64,000 nt of DNA from Ohtaekwangia sp966211525 (GTDB taxonomy: Bacteria > Bacteroidota > Bacteroidia > Cytophagales > Cyclobacteriaceae), in the NCBI GenBank assembly GCA_966211525.1, contig CBIHOZ010000003.1, forward strand, positions 36,603 through 100,602, in the 5' to 3' direction. Under the pieces are notes generated by a model that was given only the letters and a program-made list of their open reading frames with translations, was not told the origin of the DNA and searched no databases. This document shows, one piece after another, positions 28,601 to 36,301 of this stretch; position 1 is the first letter of the stretch, and each line of letters begins with the position of its first letter. The translations under genes and the position numbers were made by a program.

Positions 28601-28762
28601 ATCATGAATGATGTAGGTCGCCAGGTGGGCATTTTGAAACTGAAAGACTTCGGTACATATCGCACCGGCCAGTATGACTTCAGCGCTACACCGGCAGGTC
28701 TATACCTCATTCGCATTGAGTCGGGTACAGGCGTTCGCCACATGAAAGTTTTGAAGAAATAG
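25637..28762 (+). CDS. Large secreted adhesin-like protein with T9SS sorting domain
   Basis: This protein of about 1041 residues has a signal peptide (MVRIAVITATLFLGALAGFSQ) and a beta-helix-like N-terminal half rich in Ser/Thr/Asn/Gly (repeated NGTLTNNGTI-like strands, about residues 60-400). A region typical of Bacteroidota surface proteins follows (MYRYISSPVTNATVANWQDD, YNLVGNPYPSALDWES, GQAFWVRA). The C-terminus is a T9SS type A domain beginning AGYPNPVESVFSIELP and ending GLYLIRIESGTGVRHMKVLKK. A TTG lies three codons upstream, but the ATG at 25637 is preferred. Function is probably surface adhesion or matrix; no enzymatic motif is visible. Confidence 0.9.
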   Translation: MVRIAVITATLFLGALAGFSQTVGDYRTTSTTGTTAWTSASNWETYSGSGWTSTTNPPTGAAGTTITIGRSMTTSTVLNIQGALVVNSGVTLTIGNPSTSTGANYDFVVSSTGTLTNNGTITFVTSATVVNPVRLRIDGTLINNNTFTINANNLFVTVNGTLKNSSVNLNTSNSPVKVEFTSGATYEHLLTTAAGNIPQATWAANSTCIISGYTTNTAVPGRLGSNFGNFIWNTPSLAVSQFNLGGQLINLQGTLSILSTGSSALYLGQSDSEPVGLTIGGDLVISGTSNVHIAQDALGNSVTVTGSIQHTSSSPFYASSGSGSTDITLGGNLSTSSTFNAGIGTLIFQGAGSAQAINGTVNAGNISVINDAGVNVEGIVNLTGSITLNTSTDVFDADGTSNNGTLTLLSTDDDPAVDATIAAIPSGATFQGNVTVQRYMSGEGYRMYRYISSPVTNATVANWQDDFSITGAFTGYSTRDPSNNSTIVCGYRLGTSASMFTYNEATQAYAAYPTTSSAAALVPGVGYSALVRNCSSPTIIDVRGPINQGNISPTITYTTSGSNAAMYGYNLVGNPYPSALDWESTSWTMSNISSVMAISDNSTGSLVYHYYDNTDGSADDFIAVGQAFWVRATAASPSLTFTEDIKAAPGSSYSFYRKATPVLDRLIITVTNGSITDKAFVKVNPAAKSSLDNFDGPKMDNTLFDISTLSSDNVPMAINAVEGITCGSAVKINLKDFTAGSYKLNFQGAGLVQEYEMVLTDKYTGSVTNVTASPDYTFVVDNNAASKAADRFELTFKEKAMSLGLSVDSNVALCATESGKVKLYNPQANVSYFATLRGETISDTVTSAASFIEFNIPAESLVEGENKVYINAIGNCDNAAQLEQSALVQKYSAATITQVNGRTLKSNYSTGNQWYLNGQLLADTSAVLRVSEEGDYQLSVTAGSCILSATYALGSETFMDKIAGYPNPVESVFSIELPIEQCSVSELPIMNDVGRQVGILKLKDFGTYRTGQYDFSATPAGLYLIRIESGTGVRHMKVLKK

Positions 28763-28787
28763 GAATATATAGCCTCTCTATATAAAT

Positions 28788-28828
28788 ATCTCCCGCAGGT
28801 TCTGAATTTGCGGGAGATTTTATTTTAT
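28788..28828 (+). terminator. Rho-independent terminator after the adhesin-like gene
   Basis: The ten-base stem ATCTCCCGCA/TGCGGGAGAT with an 11-base loop is followed by TTATTTTATA. It starts 26 bases after the stop codon. Confidence 0.85.
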
Positions 28829-28919
28829 ACCTACTCACTTGTGTCTTATGGAGAGCAGGTGATTATCGCCCCATCGGATTTAGGTCAAAGCATTTACGAT
28901 AAATGCATTAATTTTAGCC

Positions 28920-29702
28920 ATGGTGCAAAGTAGTATAAAGCCAATACTGAAAGCAGCAATACCGTTTTATGGTTGCCTCCTGGTTATTGTATGGTTTCTG
29001 AGTCCGGAGTTTACAGCTTGCTCAAGAGACAGCGTATGGTGTACACTGTCGTATTGGACAACCGAATCGGCCGGGCGCTTTGGTACGGTGATTATAATAG
29101 TTATCGCGAGTATTGTGTTTGCACTTCGCGCATCAACGGTGAAAGAAGGCGTTGTTGGTGTAGTCAGAATATTTGTGACATTATCGGTTATACTGTCGGT
29201 GTTTGCGCTTATTAACGAACATGTTGTAAAACCGATCCTGCAGGTTCCACGGCCCAGTCATCAGTATATAATAACGCAGTCAAAATCGGAAGCAAAGCTT
29301 GATTCATTATATACTTTATCAGCAACCGACCGGAGAGCATTCTTCAAACAACTGATGGATGCGGATACCGTGTCGTACAAGAATTGGGATGAACGTGTCC
29401 TGGCTCATTGGCTGGAAGAAGCCGGCTACTCATTTCCCTCCGGACATTCATTCAACGCTTTTCTGCTGGCAGGTCTACTCGCGTTTTGTATATACTACCT
29501 CGCAAACAAAAAGGTCCGTTGGCTGTATGTTGTTCCTTTTGCATGGGCTGTTATGGTGGCGGTGTCACGAGTGGCCATTGGAGCGCACACCGCGTTGGAT
29601 GTAAGCATAGGCAGTGCTATCGGACTCTCTATTTCGCAAGCGTTGCTTTCTATCCCGGTCATTCGAAGGTTGCTAATTCCTGATAAGTATATCCGCAATT
29701 AA
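28920..29702 (+). CDS. PAP2-family membrane phosphatase
   Basis: The 260-residue membrane protein has all three phosphatase motifs of the PAP2 superfamily: KPILQVPRP (motif 1, KX6RP), PSGHSFNAF (motif 2) and SRVAIGAHTALDV (motif 3, SRX5HX3D). Four to five transmembrane helices flank them. Family members dephosphorylate lipid phosphates such as undecaprenyl pyrophosphate or phosphatidic acid at the outer face of the inner membrane. A soluble insert of about 45 residues lies between motifs 1 and 2. It appears monocistronic. Confidence 0.92.
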   Translation: MVQSSIKPILKAAIPFYGCLLVIVWFLSPEFTACSRDSVWCTLSYWTTESAGRFGTVIIIVIASIVFALRASTVKEGVVGVVRIFVTLSVILSVFALINEHVVKPILQVPRPSHQYIITQSKSEAKLDSLYTLSATDRRAFFKQLMDADTVSYKNWDERVLAHWLEEAGYSFPSGHSFNAFLLAGLLAFCIYYLANKKVRWLYVVPFAWAVMVAVSRVAIGAHTALDVSIGSAIGLSISQALLSIPVIRRLLIPDKYIRN

Positions 29703-30300
29703 CGGCTCAAGCCGAATTACTTCGAAGCTGTCATGGCCTGAACTCTCCAATTGTAAACACGAGGCTAAATCAAATCTGTGGATTTTTTGCCACCGGATTT
29801 TAATACTCTCCATATATAGTAGGATAAAAGGTATAGCACTTTGTACGCTTTTGTAATTAAAATGTCCGCGAATGGGATTTTTATATCGAGTCATTTAAAA
29901 ATTCAATGTTATACTCTGAAACCCACCATGTACATTATTTTATTAAGCGTTGTTTTCAGGTATAGAGTATATTATTCTGCGATCAGTAAGAATCGAGAAA
30001 GTATACCTGTAACTGTCAAAGACCGTGTAGCTATACCGTTATGCTGACGAGAAAAATATTTTTAGTGTTCTGTTAACTTTTTATTACGGAACAAATTTCT
30101 GTAAAAATCGTACGGGGATATTTTTATATAAATCCGAATCCAATTCAGAATACTTTCGTTTGACGTGCTTCTTTTTTGCAAAATCAAAGTACTCTAAAAA
30201 ATATTGATGTTAAGAAAAATTAACGTTTGCGCTGCAACATAAACAAGGTTTCGTTCGTCTTAGGGTCATATATCTCAAACGAACTTAATTGTAAAACCAT
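29703..30300. other. Intergenic region, about 600 bases, AT-rich
   Basis: No convincing gene. Short open frames in this stretch have poor composition and no start signals. The last 250 bases are very AT-rich and probably hold the promoter and leader of the highly codon-adapted gene at 30301. No hairpin or repeat is clear enough to report. Confidence 0.35.
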
Positions 30301-30879
30301 ATGAAAAAAACATTGTCTATCCTTGCTGCTATCACAATCTTCAGCACTGCTTTATTCGCTAACAACATTGATAATCCGAATGCCGCTACCGGTATGGCTA
30401 TCATGAAAAATGGTACTACTGTAAAACTGTTCTATAAAGGAACCAAGCAGACTGATGTAAAAGTATCTATATATAATGCAGCCAATACATTGGTATATTC
30501 TGAAACCATCAAGAATGTAGATGGCTTTGTAAGACCTTATAACTTTACTAACCTGGAAGAAGGTGAGTACTCAATCGAATTACTTGGTGAGAACGGCCGC
30601 CAGGTGGAGCGCGTGATCTATAAATTAGGTAAAGTACAAAAGCTGGCTAACGTAATGCATGTTACCGGTGAACCTAACAAATATATACTTACCGTTGCCA
30701 ACAAAGGACAGGACGTACTTACCATCAAGATCTATGGCGATAAAGGTGTATTGCTGTATAGCAAAACCGAAGAAGTAAACGGTGACTTCGCTCAGGTATA
30801 TAACCTGGATAAATACAACGGTGGCCTTACGTTCGAAGTTTCGGATTCAAAAGGTGTAACCAAATCACTGAGCCTGTAA
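30301..30879 (+). CDS. Secreted protein with two tandem beta-sandwich repeats (DUF3244-like)
   Basis: A signal peptide (MKKTLSILAAITIFSTALFA) is followed by two repeats of about 80 residues. Each contains the pattern VKVSIYNAANTLVYSETIKN / LTIKIYGDKGVLLYSKTEEV, a conserved V.G/NGF..-.YN..L stretch, and a closing strand. The fold resembles the Ig-like domains found in Bacteroidota secreted proteins (DUF3244 or similar). It ends with a beta-strand and has no obvious sorting domain. The gene is monocistronic with its own terminator. Codon usage is even and the N-terminal region is rich in frequent codons, suggesting good expression; this is inference. Confidence 0.75.
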   Translation: MKKTLSILAAITIFSTALFANNIDNPNAATGMAIMKNGTTVKLFYKGTKQTDVKVSIYNAANTLVYSETIKNVDGFVRPYNFTNLEEGEYSIELLGENGRQVERVIYKLGKVQKLANVMHVTGEPNKYILTVANKGQDVLTIKIYGDKGVLLYSKTEEVNGDFAQVYNLDKYNGGLTFEVSDSKGVTKSLSL

Positions 30880-30915
30880 TAAGAAATCAAAAGACCCGCT
30901 AAAAAAAGTCCCTGT

Positions 30916-30945
30916 AAAAGCTGCTATGAAAATGGCAGCTTTTTC
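30916..30945 (+). terminator. Rho-independent terminator
   Basis: The stem AAAAGCTGC pairs with GCAGCTTTT across a loop of about ten bases, followed by TTCGTTTTTT. It begins 37 bases after the stop of the preceding gene and also lies just beyond the 3' end of the convergent broken gene. Confidence 0.8.
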
Positions 30946-30972
30946 GTTTTTTATCGGTTGATGAATATATAC

Positions 30973-31491
30973 CTAGATACTCTCTTTTCTTAATAATACT
31001 TTTTTATCGAGTAGCCAGAGTTCGGTGTTATGAAAAGGAACGCAGGTATAGTTGTGATAGCTTGAGCCACTTTTCAACAGCTCATCCAGCACATCCGGAG
31101 AGAGCCATGTAAAAATAAAATCTTCTCGTTGATAGCGTTCAGCGGTAAGAGAGTCTGCCGGAGGATTACGGCAACCTTTTACAAGCCGGCTCTAGGTAGC
31201 AGAATCAAAATATAGAATGGCCTGCAAGTAACTATCCGAAGGACCGGGAGTAGACAGGAAGCCATCTCCGGAATTGTCGATATAGATATAATGAAATTCA
31301 GCGGCAGTCGGTTTATAAGTTCGCAGGTCGATCAGTTTGGCGAGCCTGGCCGTATCACGCGAATGCGTAGTATATATATTCCCTTGCTGGGTTGTGTCGG
31401 GAGGGAGTTCGGCTTGTTGCTGTTTGCGCTGGCAACAGAAAAATGTTGTTGCAATCAGCAGCATTAGTATGGTGCGGGAGAGGTGCAGCAT
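30973..31491 (-). pseudogene. Lipoprotein gene interrupted by an in-frame TAG
   Basis: From the ATG at 31491 the frame encodes a lipoprotein (lipobox in ATTFFCCQRKQ) of 99 residues and stops at TAG (31194-31192). The same frame continues without further stops for 72 more codons to a second TAG at 30975-30973. That tail looks like real protein (for example TAERYQREDFIFTWLSPDVL and CVPFHNTELWLLDKKVLLRK) and brings the gene up to the terminator at 30916-30945. The simplest reading is a 172-residue lipoprotein with a recent nonsense mutation or a sequencing error. Function is unknown; no family is recognised. Confidence 0.7.
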
Positions 31492-31512
31492 GGTATATAT
31501 ATAGCTTTAAAT

Positions 31513-31540
31513 AAAAAGAGAGTCCCCGAAAGAACTCTCC
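31513..31540 (-). terminator. Rho-independent terminator of the YiaA/B-like gene
   Basis: Read on the minus strand, GAGAGTT/GACTCTC-type arms (AGAGAGT at 31517-31523 and ACTCTC at 31534-31539) enclose a short loop and are followed by TTTTTAT. It lies 25 bases beyond the stop of the gene at 31566. Confidence 0.7.
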
Positions 31541-31565
31541 TGAAATTATAATACAATAATCGATT

Positions 31566-31973
31566 TTAATTTAACGGCTGTTTAACATCTTCTTGCTTGT
31601 TGTCGCGTGTGTTCTTTTGTACTGCAATGGCAGCAAAGAGACTTAACAGGAACGACATAGCATAAAAACCTTTTTCACTTAACGAGAGTGTGGCATTCCA
31701 TAAACCTACGGTCAGCAACACAATAGCCAAAATGGTAGAGAACCAGCTTAATCCGTAATAGATATTGGTAACGGGTATACCTTCGAGTTGATCGCGAACG
31801 GATTTTTGCAACGATATGGCTGAGAACAGCCCGTACATTAAAACGGTAAAGTAGTAACCCTTTTCATTCAACATCATTTCGGCATTCCATAGACCGATGT
31901 TGAAAGATAAGATCCCCGCAAATAGCGCTACCCAGGAAGCTGCGATAAATGCACTGGATGGTTTCTGATTCAT
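31566..31973 (-). CDS. YiaA/YiaB-family inner-membrane protein
   Basis: The 135-residue protein consists of two repeats of a two-helix unit. Each contains a helix, the motif GLWNAEMMLNEKGYYF / GLWNATLSLSEKGFYAM, and a second helix ending in a charged QK..RD loop. This is the yiaA/B two-helix domain. The function is not established; it is an inner-membrane protein. It is transcribed alone and has its own terminator. Confidence 0.9.
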   Translation of the reverse strand: MNQKPSSAFIAASWVALFAGILSFNIGLWNAEMMLNEKGYYFTVLMYGLFSAISLQKSVRDQLEGIPVTNIYYGLSWFSTILAIVLLTVGLWNATLSLSEKGFYAMSFLLSLFAAIAVQKNTRDNKQEDVKQPLN

Positions 31974-32284
31974 TGATTTGTTGTTAGATTTTCCTATTCG
32001 TATGGCTTTTCGGTTTCGCCCCGTTTTTTTGCAAGTGGTTTCTGGCCTCCACTTAAATTATTTCAAGTATACGTAAATGTTGTAAAAAGTATGTGTCGTC
32101 ACGCAGTTGCGGGCCTCGCAAAAAAGCTGCACTTAGTCTATTGATACCGCGCGATGGTATTTATAAATGCGGATACCGTTCTGAAACTGCCTAAGTTGCT
32201 CAAAAATACAGCAACTCCTGCGTAGTGGTGGCTCTGCTTTTACCTGTCTCTTGCCTGAGTAGAGATGAAGAAAAATAAATAGAT

Positions 32285-32854
32285 TTGGTAAATATCTACA
32301 AGGGAGAGAAGGTGCAATTGCCTGATCAGGAAATAATCAAGGCTATCCGGCAGGGGGATAAAGATGTCTTCGAACAGGTGTTTCATGCCTGCTATGAAAA
32401 TCTTTGTCAATACGCTTTTACCATACTCAGGGATATGGACGAAGCCGAAGATATTGTGCAGTCTATGTTTATGAAGGTGTGGGAGAGACGTGAGGAATTG
32501 AATATCCAGCAATCTATGCGATCATATTTATTCAGGGCTGTGTATCATCAGTGCATCAATCAACTGGAGCATCGCACTATAAAAATGAAGCATCGCGAAT
32601 ACGGTGTATACGAAGGGCAGCATAAAGTGCAGCAGCCCGAAGTATTTCCGGATGAGCTCTCTGAAGATATACGCACCGCTGTAAATGATTTGCCGCAGCA
32701 ATGCCGTACCATTTTTATGATGAGCCGCTATGAAGAATTGCGCTATGCAGAGATTGCCAAAAAGCTGAATATATCGGTTAATACTATCGAGAACCAGATC
32801 AGTAAGGCATTACGAATATTACGACTTAAATTAAAAGATCATTTTATACTATAA
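32285..32854 (+). CDS. ECF RNA polymerase sigma factor
   Basis: A sigma-70 region 2 (VFHACYENLCQYAFTILRDMDEAEDIVQSMFMKVWERRE) and a region 4 (DLPQQCRTIFMMSRYEELRYAEIAKKLNISVNTIENQISKAL), both split here, identify an ECF sigma factor of the Bacteroidota FecI-like group. The first start in frame is TTG at 32285; an alternative GTG at 32312 is preceded by a purine-rich GGGAGAGAAG. It is followed after 12 bases by a fecR-type gene and then a STN-domain gene, so the three form a cell-surface signalling operon. Confidence 0.92.
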   Translation: MVNIYKGEKVQLPDQEIIKAIRQGDKDVFEQVFHACYENLCQYAFTILRDMDEAEDIVQSMFMKVWERREELNIQQSMRSYLFRAVYHQCINQLEHRTIKMKHREYGVYEGQHKVQQPEVFPDELSEDIRTAVNDLPQQCRTIFMMSRYEELRYAEIAKKLNISVNTIENQISKALRILRLKLKDHFIL

Positions 32855-32866
32855 ATCAGAGCCAGC

Positions 32867-33859
32867 GTGAAACGTGAATATGATATCGAGATAAAGGACG
32901 AACTGATAGTTCGGTACCTGGCAGGCGAAGCAGGCCCTGAAGAAGCAATAGCTTTACAAGACTGGCTTACGCTCGCAGAAAACAGAGCGTATTTTGAAAA
33001 TATACAGCGAACGTGGGAGCAGGCACATCCCTCAAAAACTCCGCGTGCTATAGATGCGCAGCAGGCATGGAAGAAAGTAAAACTTCAGACTGAGCCTGCC
33101 GTAATGTGGAAGAATAAACGCTCCAGACGCAACACACTTATTCTACGTATAGCCGCCTCGTTGCTCATTACGATTCTGGCTACGTTGCTCGTCTATATCC
33201 GACTGAACAAGCCATCGGTGGAAATGGTGGCAGTAGCAACAACGGACTCATTAAAAAACGTTAAGCTGCCTGATAACTCCACGGCTATACTACATCACAA
33301 CAGCAGACTGACATATCCTGCTATATTTAGCGATACGCAGCGCGAGATCAACCTCGAACAGGGTGAAGCATTTTTTACCGTAACGCCCAATAAAGAGAAG
33401 CCCTTTGTTATCCATACTTCCATGGCAGACATTCGCGTAGTGGGTACCGCGTTTAACGTGGCATTACAGGGTGATCATTTGGAGGTGAGCGTTAAGGAGG
33501 GGAAGGTGCTGGTATATACTTCACAAGACAGCAGTTACCTGACTGCCGGCTATACCGGCATTGTACCCGCGATGGGCACAATACGCGTAAAAGATTCTGT
33601 TCACGCAAATAGCTGGGGCTATGCAACGCACCAACTCATATTTAAAGATACTCCACTGGAAGAGGTTATTGCCGATATTGAAAAAGCATATCCATATTCT
33701 ATCACTTTAGGCAATGCGAATATTAATAATTGCCGCCTGACTGCTACCTTTGACAATGATTCTGCGGAAAATCTCTTAAATTTAATCGCGGAGACATTAA
33801 ATCTGTCGGTAGTAAAAAATGGCACAGTGTTTACCCTGCAAGGAGAAGGCTGTCCGTAG
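32867..33859 (+). CDS. FecR-family anti-sigma factor
   Basis: The 330-residue protein has a cytoplasmic N-terminal segment with the anti-sigma start (LIVRYLAGEAGPEEAIALQDWL), one transmembrane helix (ILRIAASLLITILATLLVYI, near residue 95), and a periplasmic FecR domain. That domain contains LPDNSTAILHHNSRLTYP, GEAFFTVTPNKEKPFVIHT and VVGTAFNV; a C-terminal DUF4974-like domain (FKDTPLEEVIADIEKAY) follows. The start is GTG at 32867. It is expected to hold the sigma factor encoded just upstream and release it on a periplasmic signal. Its 3' end overlaps the next gene by 41 bases. Confidence 0.93.
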   Translation: MKREYDIEIKDELIVRYLAGEAGPEEAIALQDWLTLAENRAYFENIQRTWEQAHPSKTPRAIDAQQAWKKVKLQTEPAVMWKNKRSRRNTLILRIAASLLITILATLLVYIRLNKPSVEMVAVATTDSLKNVKLPDNSTAILHHNSRLTYPAIFSDTQREINLEQGEAFFTVTPNKEKPFVIHTSMADIRVVGTAFNVALQGDHLEVSVKEGKVLVYTSQDSSYLTAGYTGIVPAMGTIRVKDSVHANSWGYATHQLIFKDTPLEEVIADIEKAYPYSITLGNANINNCRLTATFDNDSAENLLNLIAETLNLSVVKNGTVFTLQGEGCP

Positions 33860-35057
33860 GCTCATACCTGCGGTGATCTTTCTTTTTTTATGCCATATCG
33901 TACCAGCACAATATATCCGTACTTCATACGCCAATAAAATAACACTTACCAGTTCGGGCATTCAGTTTAAAGTGTTGATCGATAAGTTATCGGGCATCAC
34001 CGGACTTCATTTTATTTATAGCTCCAATAAAATTGAGACTACGCGGCTGGTTTCAGTATCGGTAAAGGATAAGTCGCTGGAAGAAGCATTGGTTCTGCTG
34101 GGCCGCCAGCTTCACGTTGCATTCATCAAGCGCGATAACAAATATGTTATTATAAAAACAGCCGAGGTCGCTCCCGCTACGCATACAACCACACAGGCGT
34201 TAACAAGACGCCCGGAGTTTGACAAGATCTATAGTGCGCCTAAATATACTCCGCTCATTGCTTCTACTGAAGAAATATATACTGCCAGCGCAAATGCTCC
34301 GGAGCCTGTAGCCGGCAAGCCTATGGCTGCGACCGGAAATTACCTGCGCAAGCATCTAAAGGAAATGCAGGTATATTTCGATACATCGAGGCTAAGACGA
34401 TTGCCGGAGTATGAACTCAAGAAAGTTAACCTGAAGAACCGGCATTCAGGCTGGTATATATCGGCCGGTGTTATGCTAAACGATTTCGCTGCAGGTGCTC
34501 AACTACAAGCCGGAGTACGATCACTCTATGCAGTATATAACCCGGCATGGCTTCGCAGTGGCCGGTATTTTGGTTCGTTTGGTTTCGGTACCTCCCTGCA
34601 GCTTTCCAGAAATATAGCATTCACGCCAGTATATACTTATGGTACGGTGAAGCAGAACGAAATCTTCAAAGTAAATATGCCACGCAGAACGATTGAAGGA
34701 CAGGCTGAACTGGTTGCAAAACTTCACCAGGTGCGGTTTACATTTCAATATGCTGTTACCAGTAACCTGAATATTCGGTTAGGTCCAACGCTCGGCTATG
34801 TAAAAGCCAAATACTCCGTAGAGAAAAATAATGTGATGGTATTTCGCAGAGCCAATATAGGAGCACCGGTAACACTCCCTGCACTTACGACTAAGACCAC
34901 CGCTGCGTATACTGCTGCCTACCCAGCCATACCCGTGCAGATTGTTACAGAATTTAATCGCACAGCGCCAGCTGCGGCTTTTGCAGAACATAAAAAATAT
35001 ATGTTGGGGTGGGAAGCCAGCATTTCGTATCGCATAAATTTTTTCAGGAAAAGATAG
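33819..35057 (+). CDS. STN-domain outer-membrane protein, non-TonB-receptor partner of the sigma/FecR pair
   Basis: After a signal peptide ending in HIVPAQ, residues 35-115 form a STN (secretin/TonB short N-terminal) domain: FKVLIDKLSGITGLHFIYSS and VSVSVKDKSLEEALVLLGRQLHVAFIKRDN. A linker and a C-terminal part of about 230 residues with alternating beta-strand character follow (WYISAGVMLNDFAAG, IRLGPTLGYVKAKYS, ASISYRINFFRKR). At 412 residues it is far too short for a TonB-dependent receptor, which normally accompanies sigma/FecR pairs. The gene starts inside the fecR reading frame (41-base overlap), implying translational coupling. A small barrel that passes a surface signal to FecR is a reasonable inference. 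Confidence 0.8.
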   Translation: MAQCLPCKEKAVRRLIPAVIFLFLCHIVPAQYIRTSYANKITLTSSGIQFKVLIDKLSGITGLHFIYSSNKIETTRLVSVSVKDKSLEEALVLLGRQLHVAFIKRDNKYVIIKTAEVAPATHTTTQALTRRPEFDKIYSAPKYTPLIASTEEIYTASANAPEPVAGKPMAATGNYLRKHLKEMQVYFDTSRLRRLPEYELKKVNLKNRHSGWYISAGVMLNDFAAGAQLQAGVRSLYAVYNPAWLRSGRYFGSFGFGTSLQLSRNIAFTPVYTYGTVKQNEIFKVNMPRRTIEGQAELVAKLHQVRFTFQYAVTSNLNIRLGPTLGYVKAKYSVEKNNVMVFRRANIGAPVTLPALTTKTTAAYTAAYPAIPVQIVTEFNRTAPAAAFAEHKKYMLGWEASISYRINFFRKR

Positions 35058-35110
35058 TGGCAATCTGATCTTCGCCTGTCTCTTGGTTGAAACCCAATGC
35101 AATTACGTGT

Positions 35111-35497
35111 ATGGCATTAACCAAGAGTTTTCAGTTTAATCCACCAACCAATCTCAAAGAAGCTTTGGGAGCTTTTATAGTGCTGTTGATTATCGGTGCA
35201 ATTAACCTCGGACAGCAGTGGGAAGAACGCAGATTTTCGGTTCAGCATTTTACGGCTGAGATACAATGCATGTTAAAATTGAACGAGGCGCAGGCGCAGC
35301 AGTTGGAGAAGATCAACTACGACTTCTACGATAAAGCCTCCAAAGCTTATGCAACCAGTTTGTTTGACGATTCGCGTTACTGTACCGAGATGCAGGTGCT
35401 TTGTGCCAAACGCGATGCCTCGATGATGAAGGTACTCAATGACAAGCAACGAAACGCATGGAAGTCGCTGGTGGTATATGCGGAGTGTAAACGTTAA
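35111..35497 (+). CDS. Small single-pass membrane protein, paralogue-like to the secreted protein at 22932
   Basis: The protein of about 128 residues starts at ATG 35111 (MALTKSFQFNPP); an in-frame TTG lies 24 bases upstream. One transmembrane helix (LGAFIVLLIIGAINLG) is followed by a periplasmic helical domain: MLKLNEAQAQQLEKINYDFYDK, a variable part, and MMKVLNDKQRNAWKSLV. The KLNEAQ..QLEKINYDFY/VLNDKQRNAWK pattern parallels the secreted protein at 22932-23360. It comes 53 bases after the STN gene and may belong to that operon. Function is unknown. Confidence 0.7.
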   Translation: MALTKSFQFNPPTNLKEALGAFIVLLIIGAINLGQQWEERRFSVQHFTAEIQCMLKLNEAQAQQLEKINYDFYDKASKAYATSLFDDSRYCTEMQVLCAKRDASMMKVLNDKQRNAWKSLVVYAECKR

Positions 35498-35550
35498 ACG
35501 TTAATCGTTATCAGTTATGCGTTAATAGTGAATGAATACATAAATTCAAT

Positions 35551-35630
35551 GGCACGAAGAACACAAAGAAGACACAAAGTTTCACAAAGCCCTTCGCGTA
35601 CCTCTGTGCCTTCTTTGTATACTCTGTGTA
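35551..35630. repeat. Imperfect inverted repeat of ACAAAG/CTTTGT type
   Basis: The left half reads GGCACGAAGAACACAAAGAAG and the right half CTCTGTGCCTTCTTTGTATAC, here given only in part. Pairing involves ACAAAGAAG-CACA with TGTG-CTTCTTTGT. It lies between a forward and a reverse gene, where it could also act as a weak terminator. Only one copy is present in the window. My impression that similar elements are widespread between bacterial genes is from memory and unverified here. Confidence 0.45.
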
Positions 35631-35692
35631 ACTGGATTTTAAAAATCTATAAAAGAAAATATACTCTCTTCGCAGCAAAGAACCAATAACGC

Positions 35693-36268
35693 TCACCGTC
35701 TCCCAAAGAAAGAACTCAAATGATTGAATAAAGAAGTATCCCGGCTAAGATCGTGAATAAACGTATCCGGTACTCTGAAATGACGGCTTCTTAAAAAGAT
35801 ATCGAAGAATTTCTTGGCCGGTATATATTCCTGCGCTTGCTCTATAGCCTCCGGCAGTATAATCGCACTCGGTGATGCCTGAACGATGTGCTGTTGTTCT
35901 GCCACGGAGAACAACTCCGGTTGAAGCACCACCAATACACCCGGCTGATGCTCCACTTGTTTTGCCAGTTGCTCCGCCAATGTAAAGTATGGCGTGGTAG
36001 CTTCTGTCGGTATACATACCTGACTTAATCGCACCTGCGGTACATGTTGGTGCTGCGCTATATAGTGTTGCGCATAGTCGCTTTGCGCTTTCAGGTAGGC
36101 ATAGTAACATGCTTCCTTCTCTTTGCCTTCATGCTGCTGCGAGACAACCGAGAATAACTTGATAGAGCGGTTTGTTCTCCGGGCCAGTTCAAGCGTCCAG
36201 GCATAGCCCATGCTAAAGGCAGCATTATATAAAAACGGATATACTATACAATTTTTCACACGCCTCAC
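35693..36268 (-). CDS. Hypothetical UspA-like protein
   Basis: The 191-residue protein has no signal peptide or membrane helix. It begins MRRVKNCIVYPFLYNAAFSMGYAWTLELARRTNRSIKLFSVV, split by a helix; this strand-helix-strand pattern resembles the start of a universal-stress-protein (HUP) fold. A second strand VLVVLQPELFS and ASPSAIILPEA fit the later core strands. The ATP-binding G-2X-G-9X-G(S/T) motif is not evident. It lies 33 bases downstream of the ECF sigma gene on the same strand and may be co-transcribed with it. Confidence 0.6.
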   Translation of the reverse strand: MRRVKNCIVYPFLYNAAFSMGYAWTLELARRTNRSIKLFSVVSQQHEGKEKEACYYAYLKAQSDYAQHYIAQHQHVPQVRLSQVCIPTEATTPYFTLAEQLAKQVEHQPGVLVVLQPELFSVAEQQHIVQASPSAIILPEAIEQAQEYIPAKKFFDIFLRSRHFRVPDTFIHDLSRDTSLFNHLSSFFGRR

Positions 36269-36301
36269 ATTAATCCGTACATCACAAAAAGAAAAATGCT
36301 A

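Noticed and set aside
29841..30047. 68-codon forward open frame in the 600-base gap
   Set aside because: AT-rich, no signal, no family, and poor codon composition; most likely chance.
30973..31491. UAG recoding (for example pyrrolysine) at the internal stop
   Set aside because: No sign of a recoding system in the window, and a plain nonsense mutation or sequencing error is far simpler.
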